From Mycobacterium simiae (lineage in GTDB: Bacteria; Actinomycetota; Actinomycetes; Mycobacteriales; Mycobacteriaceae): a stretch of DNA of 64,000 nt. Below the pieces are notes generated by a model, which saw only the letters and a program-made list of their open reading frames with translations, was not told where the DNA came from and did not search any database. Location of the stretch: assembly GCF_010727605.1 (NCBI RefSeq), contig NZ_AP022568.1:1302001-1366000 (forward strand), read 5' to 3'. This document shows, piece by piece, positions 39,564 to 49,038 of the stretch; within the stretch, counting starts at the first letter, position 1, and every line of letters begins with the position of its first letter. A program made the position numbers and the translations under genes.

Positions 39564-40328
39564 CTAGAGCAACGTGATCTGTTCGGGCTCCGGTTCGGCC
39601 GGCTCGAGCAGCTCCGGCCCGTTGTTGCGCACGCTGTTCACCAGCCTCGACACCTGGCGCAGCTCGATGCCGCGCACATCCGGCGGCTGCGCCAGCAGGC
39701 GGTCGTCCAGTGGATTGTCGGGATTCAACCAGGCGTCCCAGTCGCGCTCGGCGAGGATGAGCGGCATCCGATCGTGGACCGCGGCCAGCTCGCCGACGGC
39801 ATCGGTGGTGATGATCGTGCAGCTCAGCAGCGGGTCCGCCTCCTTATCGGGCTTCCACACCGACCACAGCCCGGCCATGAAGAGCAGATCGCCGTCCTCG
39901 CGGTGTAGGAAGAACGGCGTCTTGGCGGTCTTCTTCCCGGCGGCATCCTCCGGATTCGCCCGCCACTCGTACCAGCCGTCCATCGGCACCAGGCAGCGCT
40001 TGCTCTTCGCCGACCCGCGGAAAGCCGGCGAACTGGCCACCTTGTCGGCCCTCGCGTTGATCAACAGCGGTCCCTTCGAGTCGGGCGCGCCGTCCGGGGC
40101 CGCCTTGACCCACGGCGGAATCAGCCCCCACCGCATCAGCCGCACCCGGCGGGTCGGCTCGTCGTCCGGCTCGCTGTGGCGGGACACCACCGTCGCGATA
40201 TCGGCCGTGGGAGCAACGTTGTAATTCGGCTGCCCGGCCCGCTCGGAGGTACCAGTGGCCTCATCGATCGCCTTGATCTTCTGGGCCAGCAGGGCCGGAT
40301 CCGTCGTCACCGCAAACCGTCCACACAT
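39564..40328 (-). CDS. SRAP-domain protein, HMCES/YedK-like abasic-site crosslinker
   Basis: 254 residues starting at the ATG (40328) that places the catalytic Cys at position 2: MCGRFAVT. Other SRAP residues: [13 protein letters not shown] (Asn), [40 protein letters not shown] (Glu) and VHDRMPLIL (His). It forms a thiazolidine DNA-protein crosslink with abasic sites in single-stranded DNA. Orthologue of Rv3226c; divergent from aroA. Confidence 0.95.
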   Translation of the reverse strand: MCGRFAVTTDPALLAQKIKAIDEATGTSERAGQPNYNVAPTADIATVVSRHSEPDDEPTRRVRLMRWGLIPPWVKAAPDGAPDSKGPLLINARADKVASSPAFRGSAKSKRCLVPMDGWYEWRANPEDAAGKKTAKTPFFLHREDGDLLFMAGLWSVWKPDKEADPLLSCTIITTDAVGELAAVHDRMPLILAERDWDAWLNPDNPLDDRLLAQPPDVRGIELRQVSRLVNSVRNNGPELLEPAEPEPEQITLL

Positions 40329-40382
40329 AACTTCCATGGTGCCCGCTATCCACGACACCCGCCGACACGGCAGGATGAAGCC

Positions 40383-41672
40383 GTGAACACCGAGCCCTGG
40401 ACGGCCCCCACCGCGCCGGAACCGGTGCACGCGACCGTCACCGTTCCCGGCTCGAAATCGCAGACCAACCGGGCGTTGGTGCTGGCCGGACTGTCCAGCG
40501 CGCAAGGCCAGGGCACCTCGACCATCGGCGGCGCATTGCGTAGCCGCGACACCGACTTGATGATCGGTGCGCTCGCCACGCTCGGGCTGCATGTCGACGG
40601 GGACGGTTCGGAACTGCAAGTCAGCGGCCGGCTCAACCCCACCGCGGGCGCCCGCGTGGACTGCGGCCTGGCCGGCACGGTGCTGCGGTTCGTTCCGGCG
40701 TTGGCCGCCCTGGCCGACACCCCGGTGGTATTCGACGGCGACGAGCAGGCCCGCGCCCGGCCGATCGCGCCACTCCTAGACGCCCTGCGTGAGCTGGGCG
40801 TCCCGATCGAGGGCACGGGCCTGCCGTTCCGCGTGCTGGGCAGCGGAACGGTCGCCGGCGGCACGGTGGCGATCGACGCGTCGGCGTCGTCGCAGTTCGT
40901 GTCCGGCCTGTTGTTGTGCGGGGCGTCGTTTCGCAACGGATTGACCGTCGTCCACACCGGCGCGTCGCTGCCGTCCGCACCGCATATCGCGATGACGACG
41001 GTGATGCTGCGGCAGGCGGGCGTCGATCTCGACGATTCGGTGCCCAACCAATGGCGGGTGCGTCCCGGTGTCGTCACGGCCCGACGCTGGGACGTCGAAC
41101 CCGATCTCACCAACGCCGTTCCGTTCCTGGCCGCGGCAGTGGTCACCGGCGGTAGCGTGCGCATCACCGGATGGCCGGCGGCCAGCGTCCAACCTGCCGG
41201 TGACATCCTCGACGTGCTGGGCAAGCTGAATGCTGTTGTCACGCATACGGATTCATATCTGGAAGTGCACGGTTGCAGCGGCTTCGACGGATTCGACGTC
41301 GATCTGCGCGACGTCGGTGAACTCACCCCGTCGGTGGCCGCACTGGCCGCGTTGGCGAATCCGGGGTCGGTTTCCCGGCTGACCGGCATTGCGCACCTGC
41401 GCGGCCATGAGACCGACCGCCTCGCCGCACTGAGCGCGGAAATCAACGGCCTGGGCGGCGACTGCCAAGAGACGGCCGACGGACTGGTGATCACCGCGAC
41501 GCCGCTGCACCCCGGCGGCTGGCGCGCATACGCCGACCATCGAATGGCGATGGCCGGTGCCATCGTCGGGCTGCGCGTGGCCGGAGTCCAAATCGACGAC
41601 ATCGGCGCCACCTCCAAGACGCTGCCCGAGTTCCCACAGCTCTGGGCGCACATGCTGGGGTCCAGCGATTGA
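40383..41672 (+). CDS. aroA: 5-enolpyruvylshikimate-3-phosphate synthase
   Basis: 429 residues from GTG 40383 ([15 protein letters not shown]). EPSP synthase motifs: [60 protein letters not shown] and [14 protein letters not shown]. It makes EPSP in the shikimate pathway in the cytosol. It is translationally coupled to rsgA (ATTGA overlap). Confidence 0.95.
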   Translation: MNTEPWTAPTAPEPVHATVTVPGSKSQTNRALVLAGLSSAQGQGTSTIGGALRSRDTDLMIGALATLGLHVDGDGSELQVSGRLNPTAGARVDCGLAGTVLRFVPALAALADTPVVFDGDEQARARPIAPLLDALRELGVPIEGTGLPFRVLGSGTVAGGTVAIDASASSQFVSGLLLCGASFRNGLTVVHTGASLPSAPHIAMTTVMLRQAGVDLDDSVPNQWRVRPGVVTARRWDVEPDLTNAVPFLAAAVVTGGSVRITGWPAASVQPAGDILDVLGKLNAVVTHTDSYLEVHGCSGFDGFDVDLRDVGELTPSVAALAALANPGSVSRLTGIAHLRGHETDRLAALSAEINGLGGDCQETADGLVITATPLHPGGWRAYADHRMAMAGAIVGLRVAGVQIDDIGATSKTLPEFPQLWAHMLGSSD

Positions 41673-42661
41673 AACCGGGCGACTACGACGAATCCGACGT
41701 CAAGGTCCGATCCGGCCGGGGCTCACGACCCCGGACCAAAACCCGTCCTGAGCATGCGGACGCCCAGGCCGCGATGGTGGTCAGCGTCGACCGCGGCCGC
41801 TGGGGGTGTGTGTTGGGCGGCCGCCCCGAACACCGGGTCACCGCCATGCGGGCCCGTGAGCTCGGCCGCACCCCGATCGTGGTCGGCGACGACGTCGACG
41901 TGGTCGGTGATCTGTCCGGGCGCGCGGACACCCTGGCCCGCATCGTGCGTCGTGGCCCGCGGCGAACGGTGTTGCGGCGCACCGCCGATGACACCGATCC
42001 CACCGAACGCGTAGTGGTCGCCAACGCCGATCAACTGCTCATTGTGGTCGCTCTGGCCGACCCGCCACCGCGCACCGGACTGGTCGACCGGGCGCTGATT
42101 GCGGCCTACGCTGGCGGACTGACCCCGATTGTGTGCCTGACGAAGACCGACCTCGCTCCGCCCGAGCCGTTCGCCAAGCAGTTCGCCGATCTGGACCTGA
42201 CCGTCGTTGCTGCCGGCCGCGACGATCCCCTGCTGGCGGTGGCGGACCTGCTCGCCGGCAAGATCACCGTGTTGCTCGGACATTCCGGGGTGGGCAAGTC
42301 GACATTGGTGAATCGCCTTGTGCCCGAAGCGGATCGGGCCGTCGGCGAAGTGACCGACATCGGTCGCGGCCGGCACACGTCGACACAGTCGGTCGCGCTG
42401 CCCCTGGATCCGACGCGGGCCGGCGGCGGCTGGGTGATCGACACCCCCGGCATCCGCTCCTTCGGCCTGGCCCACATCCAACCCGACGACGTGATGATGG
42501 CGTTCTCCGATCTCGCGGACACCGTGCAAAACTGTCCGCGCGGGTGCGGGCACATGGGACCGCCGGCCGACCCAGAATGCGCACTGGACACACTCACCGG
42601 ACCCGCGGCGCGGCGGGTCCAGGCGGCGCGACGACTGCTCTGCGCGCTCAGGGAGACTTAG
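41669..42661 (+). CDS. rsgA: RsgA ribosome small-subunit-dependent GTPase
   Basis: 330 residues from TTG 41669, overlapping the aroA stop. The N-terminal OB-fold region ([15 protein letters not shown]) precedes a circularly permuted GTPase: LTKTDL (G4), then [16 protein letters not shown] (G1) and [12 protein letters not shown] (G3), and a C-terminal zinc knuckle [12 protein letters not shown]...CAL. It checks 30S subunit maturation. Convergent overlap of 14 nt with the HxlR-type gene. Confidence 0.94.
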   Translation: MKPGDYDESDVKVRSGRGSRPRTKTRPEHADAQAAMVVSVDRGRWGCVLGGRPEHRVTAMRARELGRTPIVVGDDVDVVGDLSGRADTLARIVRRGPRRTVLRRTADDTDPTERVVVANADQLLIVVALADPPPRTGLVDRALIAAYAGGLTPIVCLTKTDLAPPEPFAKQFADLDLTVVAAGRDDPLLAVADLLAGKITVLLGHSGVGKSTLVNRLVPEADRAVGEVTDIGRGRHTSTQSVALPLDPTRAGGGWVIDTPGIRSFGLAHIQPDDVMMAFSDLADTVQNCPRGCGHMGPPADPECALDTLTGPAARRVQAARRLLCALRET

Positions 42662-43121
42662 CCAGCCGCATGCCGAGCTCGTCGGGCGGTACCAAATGGC
42701 CTTCGGTGCACCTGATCTCGACGCTGGCCTCGGCGCCGCAGTTCAGGTGCGTCAGCCGCAGCCGGTTGCGAACCGACAGATGTTGTCGTCCCCACTCGAA
42801 CAGGGCCCAGACCACGGGCATGAAATCGATGCCGGCCTGTGTCAGCACGTATTCCTCCCGGCTGCGTTGACCCGGCTCCTGATAGGGCCGGCGCGCTAGC
42901 AGCCCAAGGTCAACCAACTCGGCCAGCCGCGCCGACGTGGCCGCCTTGGTAATGCCGACCCGACGCGCGAAGTCGTCGAACCGCGTGGTGCCGTAGTAGG
43001 CCTCGCGCATGATCAGCATTGCCGATTTGGTGCCGACGACCGCCATCGTCTTCTCGATCGCACACTGGCCGACGGCCGACCAAGCCTCCCGGTCCGCCAG
43101 GACGCCTTGCAGGAATGTCAT
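42648..43121 (-). CDS. HxlR-type MarR-like transcriptional regulator
   Basis: 157 residues. A winged helix with RFDDFARRVGITKAATSARLAELVDLGLLARRPYQEPGQRSREEY typical of HxlR (PadR/MarR superfamily). Cys20 and later Cys residues could sense oxidants or electrophiles, as in other HxlR proteins. It is divergent from the thiolase, which it probably controls through the intervening GTATACC repeats. Confidence 0.88.
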   Translation of the reverse strand: MTFLQGVLADREAWSAVGQCAIEKTMAVVGTKSAMLIMREAYYGTTRFDDFARRVGITKAATSARLAELVDLGLLARRPYQEPGQRSREEYVLTQAGIDFMPVVWALFEWGRQHLSVRNRLRLTHLNCGAEASVEIRCTEGHLVPPDELGMRLAKSP

Positions 43122-43151
43122 CTAGATCACCTCCCGTCTGGGTTGATTTTA

Positions 43152-43180
43152 GTATACCTAGGCGTTTTGCTGGGTATACC
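43152..43180. promoter_or_regulatory. Putative HxlR operator, paired GTATACC repeats
   Basis: GTATACC occurs at 43152-43158 and 43174-43180, 22 nt apart (two helical turns), each around the palindrome GTATAC. The CCTAGG palindrome lies between them. The site is central in the 100-nt gap between the divergent regulator and thiolase genes. Confidence 0.5.
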
Positions 43181-43221
43181 GAGCTGTACTTAGAGCTCTG
43201 CTGAGGACTCAAGGAGGAGTC

Positions 43222-44427
43222 ATGACCGGTTTCTCGTCTGCGGGCCGCGATGCCGTAATCGTCGGTGCCGTGCGCACGCCCATCGGCAAGGGCAAGGCCA
43301 GCGGCGCCCTGCACGACGTGCTGCCCGTCGACCTACTGGCACACAGTCTGCGCGAACTCGTGGCGCGCACCGGAGTGGACCCCGCCGAAATCGACGACGT
43401 CATCGCCGGTGCCGTCACCCAGGTCGGCGATCAGTCGGTGAATATCGCGCGTAATGCTTTGCTGGGCGCCGGTTTTCCCGAGTCGGTTCCCGGTGTCACG
43501 ATCGACCGTCAATGCGGCAGCAGCCAGCAGGCGATCAGTTTCGCGGCCCAGGGCGTCATCGCCGGCGCCTACGACTTGGTGATCGCCGCGGGCGTGGAGT
43601 CGATGAGCCGCGTGCCGATGGGCACCCAGCTGTTGCCGGGCAGCGACCCGTTCGGCGCCGGTATGGCCGCGCGCTACCCCGAAGGGCTGGTGCCGCAGGG
43701 CATCAGCGCCGAACTCATCGCGGCGAAGTGGGGCTTCTCGCGCACACAGCTCGACGAGTTCTCGGCGGGCAGCCACGACAAGGCCGCCCGCGCCACCAAG
43801 GACGGCCTATTCGAAAACGAGCTGATCCCGATCGCCGGGCTACGCACCGACGAGATCATTCGGCCGGCCACCACCGTGGAGACCCTCGCCACGCTGCAAC
43901 CGGCGTTCTACAGCGACGAGATGAAAGACCGTTTCCCGCAAATCAATTGGGAAATAACACCGGGTAACTCCTCGCCGCTCTCCGACGGCAGCGCCGCCGT
44001 GCTGATCACGACCAGTGAAGTCGCCAAGAAGCTGGGATTGCGCCCGCTGGTGCGGATTCACACCACGACCGTGGTGGGCGACGACCCGCTCTACATGCTG
44101 ACCGGCGTCATCCCGGCGACCGAAAAAGTGCTATCCAAGGCCGGTCTGACGCTGGCGGACATCGACCTGTTCGAGGTGAACGAGGCCTTTGCGCCCGTTG
44201 TGCTGGCGTGGGCGAAGGATGTAGATAGGGAGCAGACTGGCATCCTTGAGCGGACCAACGTCAACGGCGGCGCTATCGCGATCGGACACCCGTTGGGCGC
44301 CAGCGGTGCCCGCATCACGACCACGATGGTCAACGCCCTCGAACAGCGCGGCCTCCGCTACGGCCTGCAGACGATGTGTGAGGGCGGTGGCATGGCCAAC
44401 GCCACCATCATTGAGCGGTTGAGTTAA
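43222..44427 (+). CDS. Thiolase (acetyl-CoA C-acyltransferase) with a replaced 3' end
   Basis: 401 residues, ATG 43222 after AAGGAGGAG. Catalytic Cys in DRQCGSSQQAIS (near 94), EVNEAFAPVVLAW, His in [10 protein letters not shown] and the second Cys in [11 protein letters not shown]. It condenses or cleaves acyl-CoA. The last 73 codons differ from those of two downstream tails: after VLAWA this copy reads KDVDREQTGILERT where the others read [10 protein letters not shown], and about 23 of the final 170 nt differ. The enzyme is intact but its tail appears to be supplied by an integrated element. Confidence 0.9.
   Translation: MTGFSSAGRDAVIVGAVRTPIGKGKASGALHDVLPVDLLAHSLRELVARTGVDPAEIDDVIAGAVTQVGDQSVNIARNALLGAGFPESVPGVTIDRQCGSSQQAISFAAQGVIAGAYDLVIAAGVESMSRVPMGTQLLPGSDPFGAGMAARYPEGLVPQGISAELIAAKWGFSRTQLDEFSAGSHDKAARATKDGLFENELIPIAGLRTDEIIRPATTVETLATLQPAFYSDEMKDRFPQINWEITPGNSSPLSDGSAAVLITTSEVAKKLGLRPLVRIHTTTVVGDDPLYMLTGVIPATEKVLSKAGLTLADIDLFEVNEAFAPVVLAWAKDVDREQTGILERTNVNGGAIAIGHPLGASGARITTTMVNALEQRGLRYGLQTMCEGGGMANATIIERLS
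44209..44427 (+). repeat. Thiolase tail copy 1 (left attachment junction)
   Basis: From TGGGC at 44209 to the stop, this segment is the diverged member of a tail family also present at 47966-48172 and 56610-56816. The pentamer TGGGC is the last sequence shared before the copies separate upstream, so the crossover is probably at or near it. Confidence 0.75.
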
Positions 44428-45005
44428 GGACAGCTGCGGAATACCAGGGATGCGAAAAAGGCTTGACCTGCAAAAAGCCGTTCGCGATACGTCCGCCAAA
44501 ACAAAACGTCCAGTGAAAACAGAAAATTCGCCCGCAACCGTTATGATGGTCACAGGCGAATGAACCGCCGACCGCGTTTGTTCACGCGGTCGGAGCGACG
44601 GCGATTCGGCATCGGCGCGTTACCTGGCGTACGCAGGTGGCAAACCGTTCGAGCAAGGGAAGGTCCAAGTACTCTTCGCCGGGTCGCGGACCAACCCTTG
44701 CTTCCTCTGTAAAGCTTGCATCGCGGTTTTTATTTAGTTCTGTCTAGTTTTGTCTAGTTGATTTGACTATAGATTAGCACCCTTATCACCGCACTACTGC
44801 TGCAATCGATCGACATAGGTCTTGCAATAGATAAGTCCTAGATACAGGGGCTGTAACCGCGGGCCGTAGATACAGGCGCTTTAATCCATAAGGCCTGGTT
44901 ACAGGCATTGCGTTAGGGCCAGGCAAGGCAATCGCTACTGATAGCTGGTCACCTTCGGGTGTGTCTTCGTGAATCTGCGCACCTGCTGCAGGGGACACTG
45001 GGGCG
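44428..45005. other. Left end of the inner element, non-coding
   Basis: 578 nt without a supported gene. A 10-bp stem (44568-44577 with 44584-44593) is a possible thiolase terminator. An AT-rich block (44728-44780) contains GTCTAGTT twice. TACAGG recurs at 44843, 44871 and 44900 (spacing 28 and 29 nt), the first two within TAGATACAGG. These direct repeats could be recombinase, regulator or iteron-like sites. Confidence 0.5.
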
Positions 45006-45491
45006 GTGACATCAGAGGTTACAGTCGCGTTCATAGGCGGTGGTGCAGGCCTACTGACCGGTGCCATCACAGGGACGATCAGCTCACTTATCGCCCCGCG
45101 GGCTAACTGGGGTATCGAGCAGCGACGGCTACGGCGAGAGAGTCGGGTACAGCGGATCACAGAGTGGCGAGCAGGCGTCACCGAACTGAGAGAAGCCAAA
45201 CCGCGCGACGGCAAACGGGTGCACTACCGAAAACCACTGTCGCTTGGTGACAGCATCACCGGACGGCCCGCCCGCGAGGAGTACATCGACGCTGGGGTGC
45301 CGTCTCCCGACTACGTCAACGTGTTTACGAAGCCCTGGTTTCGCACCCTTAAGCGTGAGCTGTCCCCAGCGACGTTGACGCAGATCGACACATTGACCGA
45401 GCGACCCCTGGCTGATCGCATTGGCGAACTCCCCAACATGCTTGACGAAGAAGTCAACCGTCTTGAACGGGATAAGTGGCGCCTCGTCTAG
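45006..45491 (+). CDS. Hypothetical protein with N-terminal membrane segment
   Basis: 161 residues from GTG 45006. A single Gly-rich hydrophobic segment (VAFIGGGAGLLTGAITGTISSLIAP, residues 6-30) is followed by a charged soluble region (RRLRRESRVQRITEWRAGVTELREAKP) and no known motif. The layout resembles small membrane-anchored proteins of prophages. The 326-nt gap after it contains only the tail remnant. Confidence 0.55.
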   Translation: MTSEVTVAFIGGGAGLLTGAITGTISSLIAPRANWGIEQRRLRRESRVQRITEWRAGVTELREAKPRDGKRVHYRKPLSLGDSITGRPAREEYIDAGVPSPDYVNVFTKPWFRTLKRELSPATLTQIDTLTERPLADRIGELPNMLDEEVNRLERDKWRLV

Positions 45492-45671
45492 GCACGTCGA
45501 TACCGCGGCAGCTGTGAGTCCACGAGGGCATCCACCTGGCACTTACATCTATGTCTGCCCGTTGTTCTGGCCTGGGTCGTGGACTGGGGACGCGAGCTCG
45601 GGCGATGAGTTGGTTGCCCTTGCTACCCTTCCTGCGCTTGACCGGAGGGGGCATAGACAATAGGCAAGTTG

Positions 45672-45738
45672 GGCATCCTTGAGCGGACGTGCATCGATGG
45701 CGCAATTCGCCGTCGGCATCGCCGAGCGGCTGGGCTGA
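45672..45738 (+). repeat. Internally deleted thiolase tail remnant
   Basis: GGCATCCTTGAGCGGAC (45672-45688) is identical over 17 nt to 44239-44255 in the left-junction tail of the thiolase. After a short diverged stretch, one frame ends GIAERLG-stop (stop at 45736-45738), like the IIERLG ends of the full tails. I read it as a tail with its core deleted, marking an older junction. Confidence 0.5.
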
Positions 45739-45817
45739 CAAAACCAGGGAAGGCGTTGTTCGGCGATTCACTCGCTAGTTCGTCGTCCATGTCACATTCC
45801 GCCTGTAGCTTTTTGGC

Positions 45818-47461
45818 GTGCGATTCGGCAAGCGTGAAGAACCGATCAACGAGCGCGCCAAGCCAGCGAAGGCCATTGGCATCGGCTTCGGATGGCAGAT
45901 CGCTTTCTGGCTTCTGCTCGGTCTGGGCTTGGCAGCTGGCTCGATGTTCGCGGGGTGGCAAGCGCTTGGCAGACCTCGTGTCGCACGCAATGCCAACGAA
46001 ATACCGACCGAGGTTTTTCTCGATCTGCTGAAACTGTCTCTGACGATTGTCGCCGGTGTAGGCGGGATAGTTGCTTTAGTCGTCGCGTACAGAAAACAGC
46101 GGTTGGGTGAGGCGCAGCATCAGCGCGAGGAATCAGCAGCGCGTCGTGAACACCAGAAGATGTACGCCGAGCGATTTTCGAAGGCCAGTGAGCTATTGGG
46201 CTCAGAACGATCCGCGGTGCGACTGGCGGGGATTTACGCCCTCGCTAGCTTGGCGGACGATTGGGAAAGCGGTCGACAGACTTGTATCGATGTGCTGTGC
46301 GCATATCTGAGGATGCCACACAAACCACTCAACGATCCCCCAATCGACGGTATAAAAGAGAGAGACTATCGCCCGTCTGGACGCGAAGCATGGCGATCGG
46401 CATTACTCGAAACATCGATGCTCGACCCCAGCGAAGAGCACCAAGTTCGATCAACCATCATCCGCGTCATTGTCGAGCACCTTAATTCTAATGCTGACAC
46501 ACCATGGTTTGGACATAATTTCAACCTAAGCGGTGCGGTACTCGATTCGCCGAGTTTCGCAGGTACTCATTTTTATGATTGCTACTTTGACTTCGGCGAA
46601 GCCCTCTTATATGGCGAGATCGACTTTAGTGGATCGAAATTCTTAGATTCCAAATTAAGCTTCTTTTTTACCACGATTTCCGGCAGTTGTGGATTCGAGA
46701 TCTGCGACTTCAAAGATACCGAGATAGATCTGTCAGCAGACATCATTGGTGGAATCAAGTTCTATGCGTCCAGCATGGAAGAAACCGAAGTTACTGTCTC
46801 GGGCCTTGATCTCGACGGCGCTGACTTCTCGTTTATGGAAATTAATATGACCAAGAACAGCAAGCTTGAGATATGGAGAGCGGATGTTAACAAATCGAGC
46901 TTGGCCTTCAGCCGATGTCATGTGACCGAATCCAAGATCGCAATACGAAGCGCGACCTTAACGGATTCTTCTATGTACTTTAGTGGAATGCGAATTGGGA
47001 GTGGAGGGCGCGTCTTTCTAGCATCTGGTATACATAACAAAATACCCAGCCCAATGCTCACCGACTCCAAGATACATTTAAATGACGTAGGAATAGACGC
47101 AGGTGGATTCTTTGGTTTTCAACGACAAAACTTCGTACGTACGCCGCTGCATTTTCCTTATCTCAACGTGAATAGATCGGAGTTTGTCCTCACAGAGTGC
47201 AGCTTAGAATCTTCACCTGTCACCTTCTATGATGCCCAACTATCGGAAAGAAGTCGGCTAGTTGTCGACGCCTGTTCCGACGATCCGAGTCCGATAGACA
47301 CCGACGGGCTGAGTCAATCATGCACTGACGAAGAACTATTGGTGGTTATCCGTTCAGGTACGGTTGACGACATAGATCCCTCAAGCTGGGCAGAATCGAA
47401 GACCAGGCAGGACGTTGACGTCGACCCAGCTCTTCGTTCTCACATCGTCTCTTGGTACTAG
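45818..47461 (+). CDS. Membrane-anchored beta-helical (pentapeptide-repeat-like) protein
   Basis: 547 residues from GTG 45818. Two N-terminal membrane helices (WQIAFWLLLGLGLAAGSMFAG and LSLTIVAGVGGIVALVVAY), then a cytoplasmic helix region with SAVRLAGIYALASLADDW, a motif seen in actinobacterial prophage-type pentapeptide-repeat proteins. From about residue 220 a long run of short beta-type repeats follows (SGAVLDSPSFAGTHFYDCYF, LDGADFSFMEINM...). The 46470-47200 stretch is much richer in A+T than the surroundings. Such proteins are common prophage cargo; a role in immunity or phage exclusion is inference. Confidence 0.7.
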   Translation: MRFGKREEPINERAKPAKAIGIGFGWQIAFWLLLGLGLAAGSMFAGWQALGRPRVARNANEIPTEVFLDLLKLSLTIVAGVGGIVALVVAYRKQRLGEAQHQREESAARREHQKMYAERFSKASELLGSERSAVRLAGIYALASLADDWESGRQTCIDVLCAYLRMPHKPLNDPPIDGIKERDYRPSGREAWRSALLETSMLDPSEEHQVRSTIIRVIVEHLNSNADTPWFGHNFNLSGAVLDSPSFAGTHFYDCYFDFGEALLYGEIDFSGSKFLDSKLSFFFTTISGSCGFEICDFKDTEIDLSADIIGGIKFYASSMEETEVTVSGLDLDGADFSFMEINMTKNSKLEIWRADVNKSSLAFSRCHVTESKIAIRSATLTDSSMYFSGMRIGSGGRVFLASGIHNKIPSPMLTDSKIHLNDVGIDAGGFFGFQRQNFVRTPLHFPYLNVNRSEFVLTECSLESSPVTFYDAQLSERSRLVVDACSDDPSPIDTDGLSQSCTDEELLVVIRSGTVDDIDPSSWAESKTRQDVDVDPALRSHIVSWY

Positions 47462-47965
47462 CCAGAGGCAATTGCCTAAGGCACACCATAGAGCGAGGCA
47501 TTGAACTATCAGAACGACCACAGTGGCCGACGATGCCATGTTCTGCAGTACTTGCGATGGCGACAGCAAGGCCAAACGCCACCAGACATCAAGCGATTTG
47601 CACAAACGTCCCGATACGTCGAAAGTTGCGCGTGGGCCGCGTCTATCATCTGTTGTTCCGCAGCCTACCCTGGATCGGTGTACCCGCATATCAAAGCATG
47701 AGCCGAAAAGGTTGCGTGATGCCGTAACCGCATGTCGGAGAGAATTAGGCCTCTGGGACGAGAGACCCGTTGATGAAGCTCCTGCTAACGGCGCATAGTT
47801 CTGTAGGCAAGGTCGCACCAATCTGAGAGCATTGTGCATGGTCCCAACCAACAGGAAAGTTAGGCAGCGGCTTGAGCAGTGGGTTAAGGATCGGCTTTGG
47901 TCAGAGGCGGGCGTAGATCACCGCGTCCATCGTCGGACTTTAGCACCCTAAACCCGACACTTGAG
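47462..47965. other. Right end of the inner element
   Basis: About 500 nt. A 91-codon frame at 47523-47798 (+, GTG start, MADDAMFCSTCDGDSKA...) has a CxxC pair and a plausible tail (KHEPKRLRDAVTACRRELGL) like a small phage protein, but no good ribosome binding site. The remainder up to TGGGC at 47966 shows no gene. Confidence 0.4.
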
Positions 47966-48172
47966 TGGGCCCACGACACCGGAGCCGATCTGGGCAAGAC
48001 CAACGTCAACGGTGGGGCCATCGCCATCGGGCACCCGTTGGGTGCGAGCGGTGCCCGCATCATGACCACCCTGGTCAACGCCCTCGAGCAGCGCGGCGGA
48101 CGCTACGGGCTGCAGACGATGTGTGAAGGCGGCGGCATGGCCAACGCCACCATCATCGAACGGCTGGGGTAG
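47966..48172 (+). repeat. Thiolase tail copy 2
   Basis: A 207-nt open tail ([17 protein letters not shown]... to IIERLG stop) with no start of its own. By eye it differs at only about 4-5 positions from the copy at 56610-56816, and at about 13 percent of positions from the tail of the intact thiolase. It marks the junction between the inner and outer elements. Confidence 0.85.
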
Positions 48173-48193
48173 GAATGCCCGTCGGCTTCAGAG

Positions 48194-48223
48194 CCCCCGT
48201 GCCATTGCGGTTTGGCGCGGGGG
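48194..48223. terminator. Hairpin between thiolase tail 2 and the convergent cargo gene
   Basis: A 10-bp GC-rich stem (CCCCCGTGCC, 48194-48203, with GGCGCGGGGG, 48214-48223; one G-T pair) begins 21 nt after the tail stop. It is likely the native terminator of the thiolase gene, carried with the tail. Confidence 0.7.
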
Positions 48224-48242
48224 TTCATCGTTTCCACGGGCC

Positions 48243-48926
48243 TCATCCCAGGGCAAGCATCGTGAGGGCTTGGCCTGGTATCGCAGCCATGACGTTCACT
48301 GTGAACGGCCAGATAAACGTGTCCATGACCGTCCTCCATTTGCCCTTATCCGCGCTGCCCGCAGCTGCGCGAATGACAGTTGCCGCAAGACGCTCGACGG
48401 CTTCGGCAAGGAGGAAATCCCCAACGTCGTCGTACTTCTCTACACACCACGAGAGGTGCTCGATGACTTCGAGTACGTGGATGCGAAGGGGGTCGGGAAT
48501 CGAACCGTCATCCTCTAGTGCTGCCTTGACCGTCGCAACATAGTTCCCGAGCGCGGCCAATCCGTCGGGTGTCACTGTCGGCACGTAGTAACGCAGCATT
48601 TCGGCCAAGTTCTGAAGATGGTCGAGGATGCCATCAGGCAGGTCTTCGGTCACTTGAGCCTCCCAGCCATGCGGAAAGACGAACACCGCTCTGCACCAGT
48701 GCGGGAAGTACCTGCGGTAGACGCTGACATCTGCCTTGGCGGCGTTCATTTCATCCAGCAGCTGATCGATTGCCTCAAGCTGTTTCACGGCCAATCTGTG
48801 CGCTTGGAAGTCTTCCTGTTCTGGGCTTCGCACTTCTTTGACTGCGGGTGGCCGCTGATTGGGTCGAGCTGGAGCGTTGCGCCACCTACGGAATTGATCG
48901 AGAAGCAGCTGAGCAGGATTGGCCAC
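48243..48926 (-). CDS. Hypothetical cargo protein with C-terminal hydrophobic segment
   Basis: 227 residues, mostly helical. The only notable features are a coiled-coil-like part (EDFQAHRLAVKQLEAIDQL), WCRAVFVFPHGWEAQ, and a C-terminal hydrophobic stretch (TFIWPFTVNVMAAIPGQALTML) that could be a membrane helix. No family is recognised. It is divergent from the HEPN gene (112-nt gap), which suggests shared control. A pairing as antitoxin or co-effector is speculation. Confidence 0.6.
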   Translation of the reverse strand: MANPAQLLLDQFRRWRNAPARPNQRPPAVKEVRSPEQEDFQAHRLAVKQLEAIDQLLDEMNAAKADVSVYRRYFPHWCRAVFVFPHGWEAQVTEDLPDGILDHLQNLAEMLRYYVPTVTPDGLAALGNYVATVKAALEDDGSIPDPLRIHVLEVIEHLSWCVEKYDDVGDFLLAEAVERLAATVIRAAAGSADKGKWRTVMDTFIWPFTVNVMAAIPGQALTMLALG

Positions 48927-49038
48927 GCCGCAGATGGTAGCTACCTGAGCGCCGCCATTGGCGGAATAGCACGAAAATGTCGCACCAGGTGGCTACCATG
49001 CCAGCATCGCGACCACAGCAGAAGGGGCGTGGAACCGC

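Larger units (their letters stand above)
44209..47970. mobile_element. Inner integrated element in the thiolase 3' end (about 3.8 kb)
   Basis: Bounded by thiolase tail copies 1 and 2. Its content is a thiolase tail, an AT-richer non-coding stretch, a 161-residue membrane-linked protein, a deleted tail remnant at 45672-45738, a beta-helical membrane protein and a short uncertain ORF. Base composition is lower in GC than the flanks. No integrase, replication or structural gene is present, so it would need one supplied elsewhere. The internal remnant suggests that the element is itself composite. Confidence 0.65.

Noticed and set aside
44428..45005. Integrase gene at the element's left end
   Set aside because: All frames are short and none shows tyrosine or serine recombinase motifs.
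44209..48172. tRNA-based attachment site
   Set aside because: No tRNA-like sequence lies at any junction; the repeated sequence is thiolase coding.
48003..48172. Second and third complete thiolase genes
   Set aside because: Only the last 69 codons are present at 47966-48172 and 56610-56816, without start codons, promoters or the catalytic nucleophile cysteine region.
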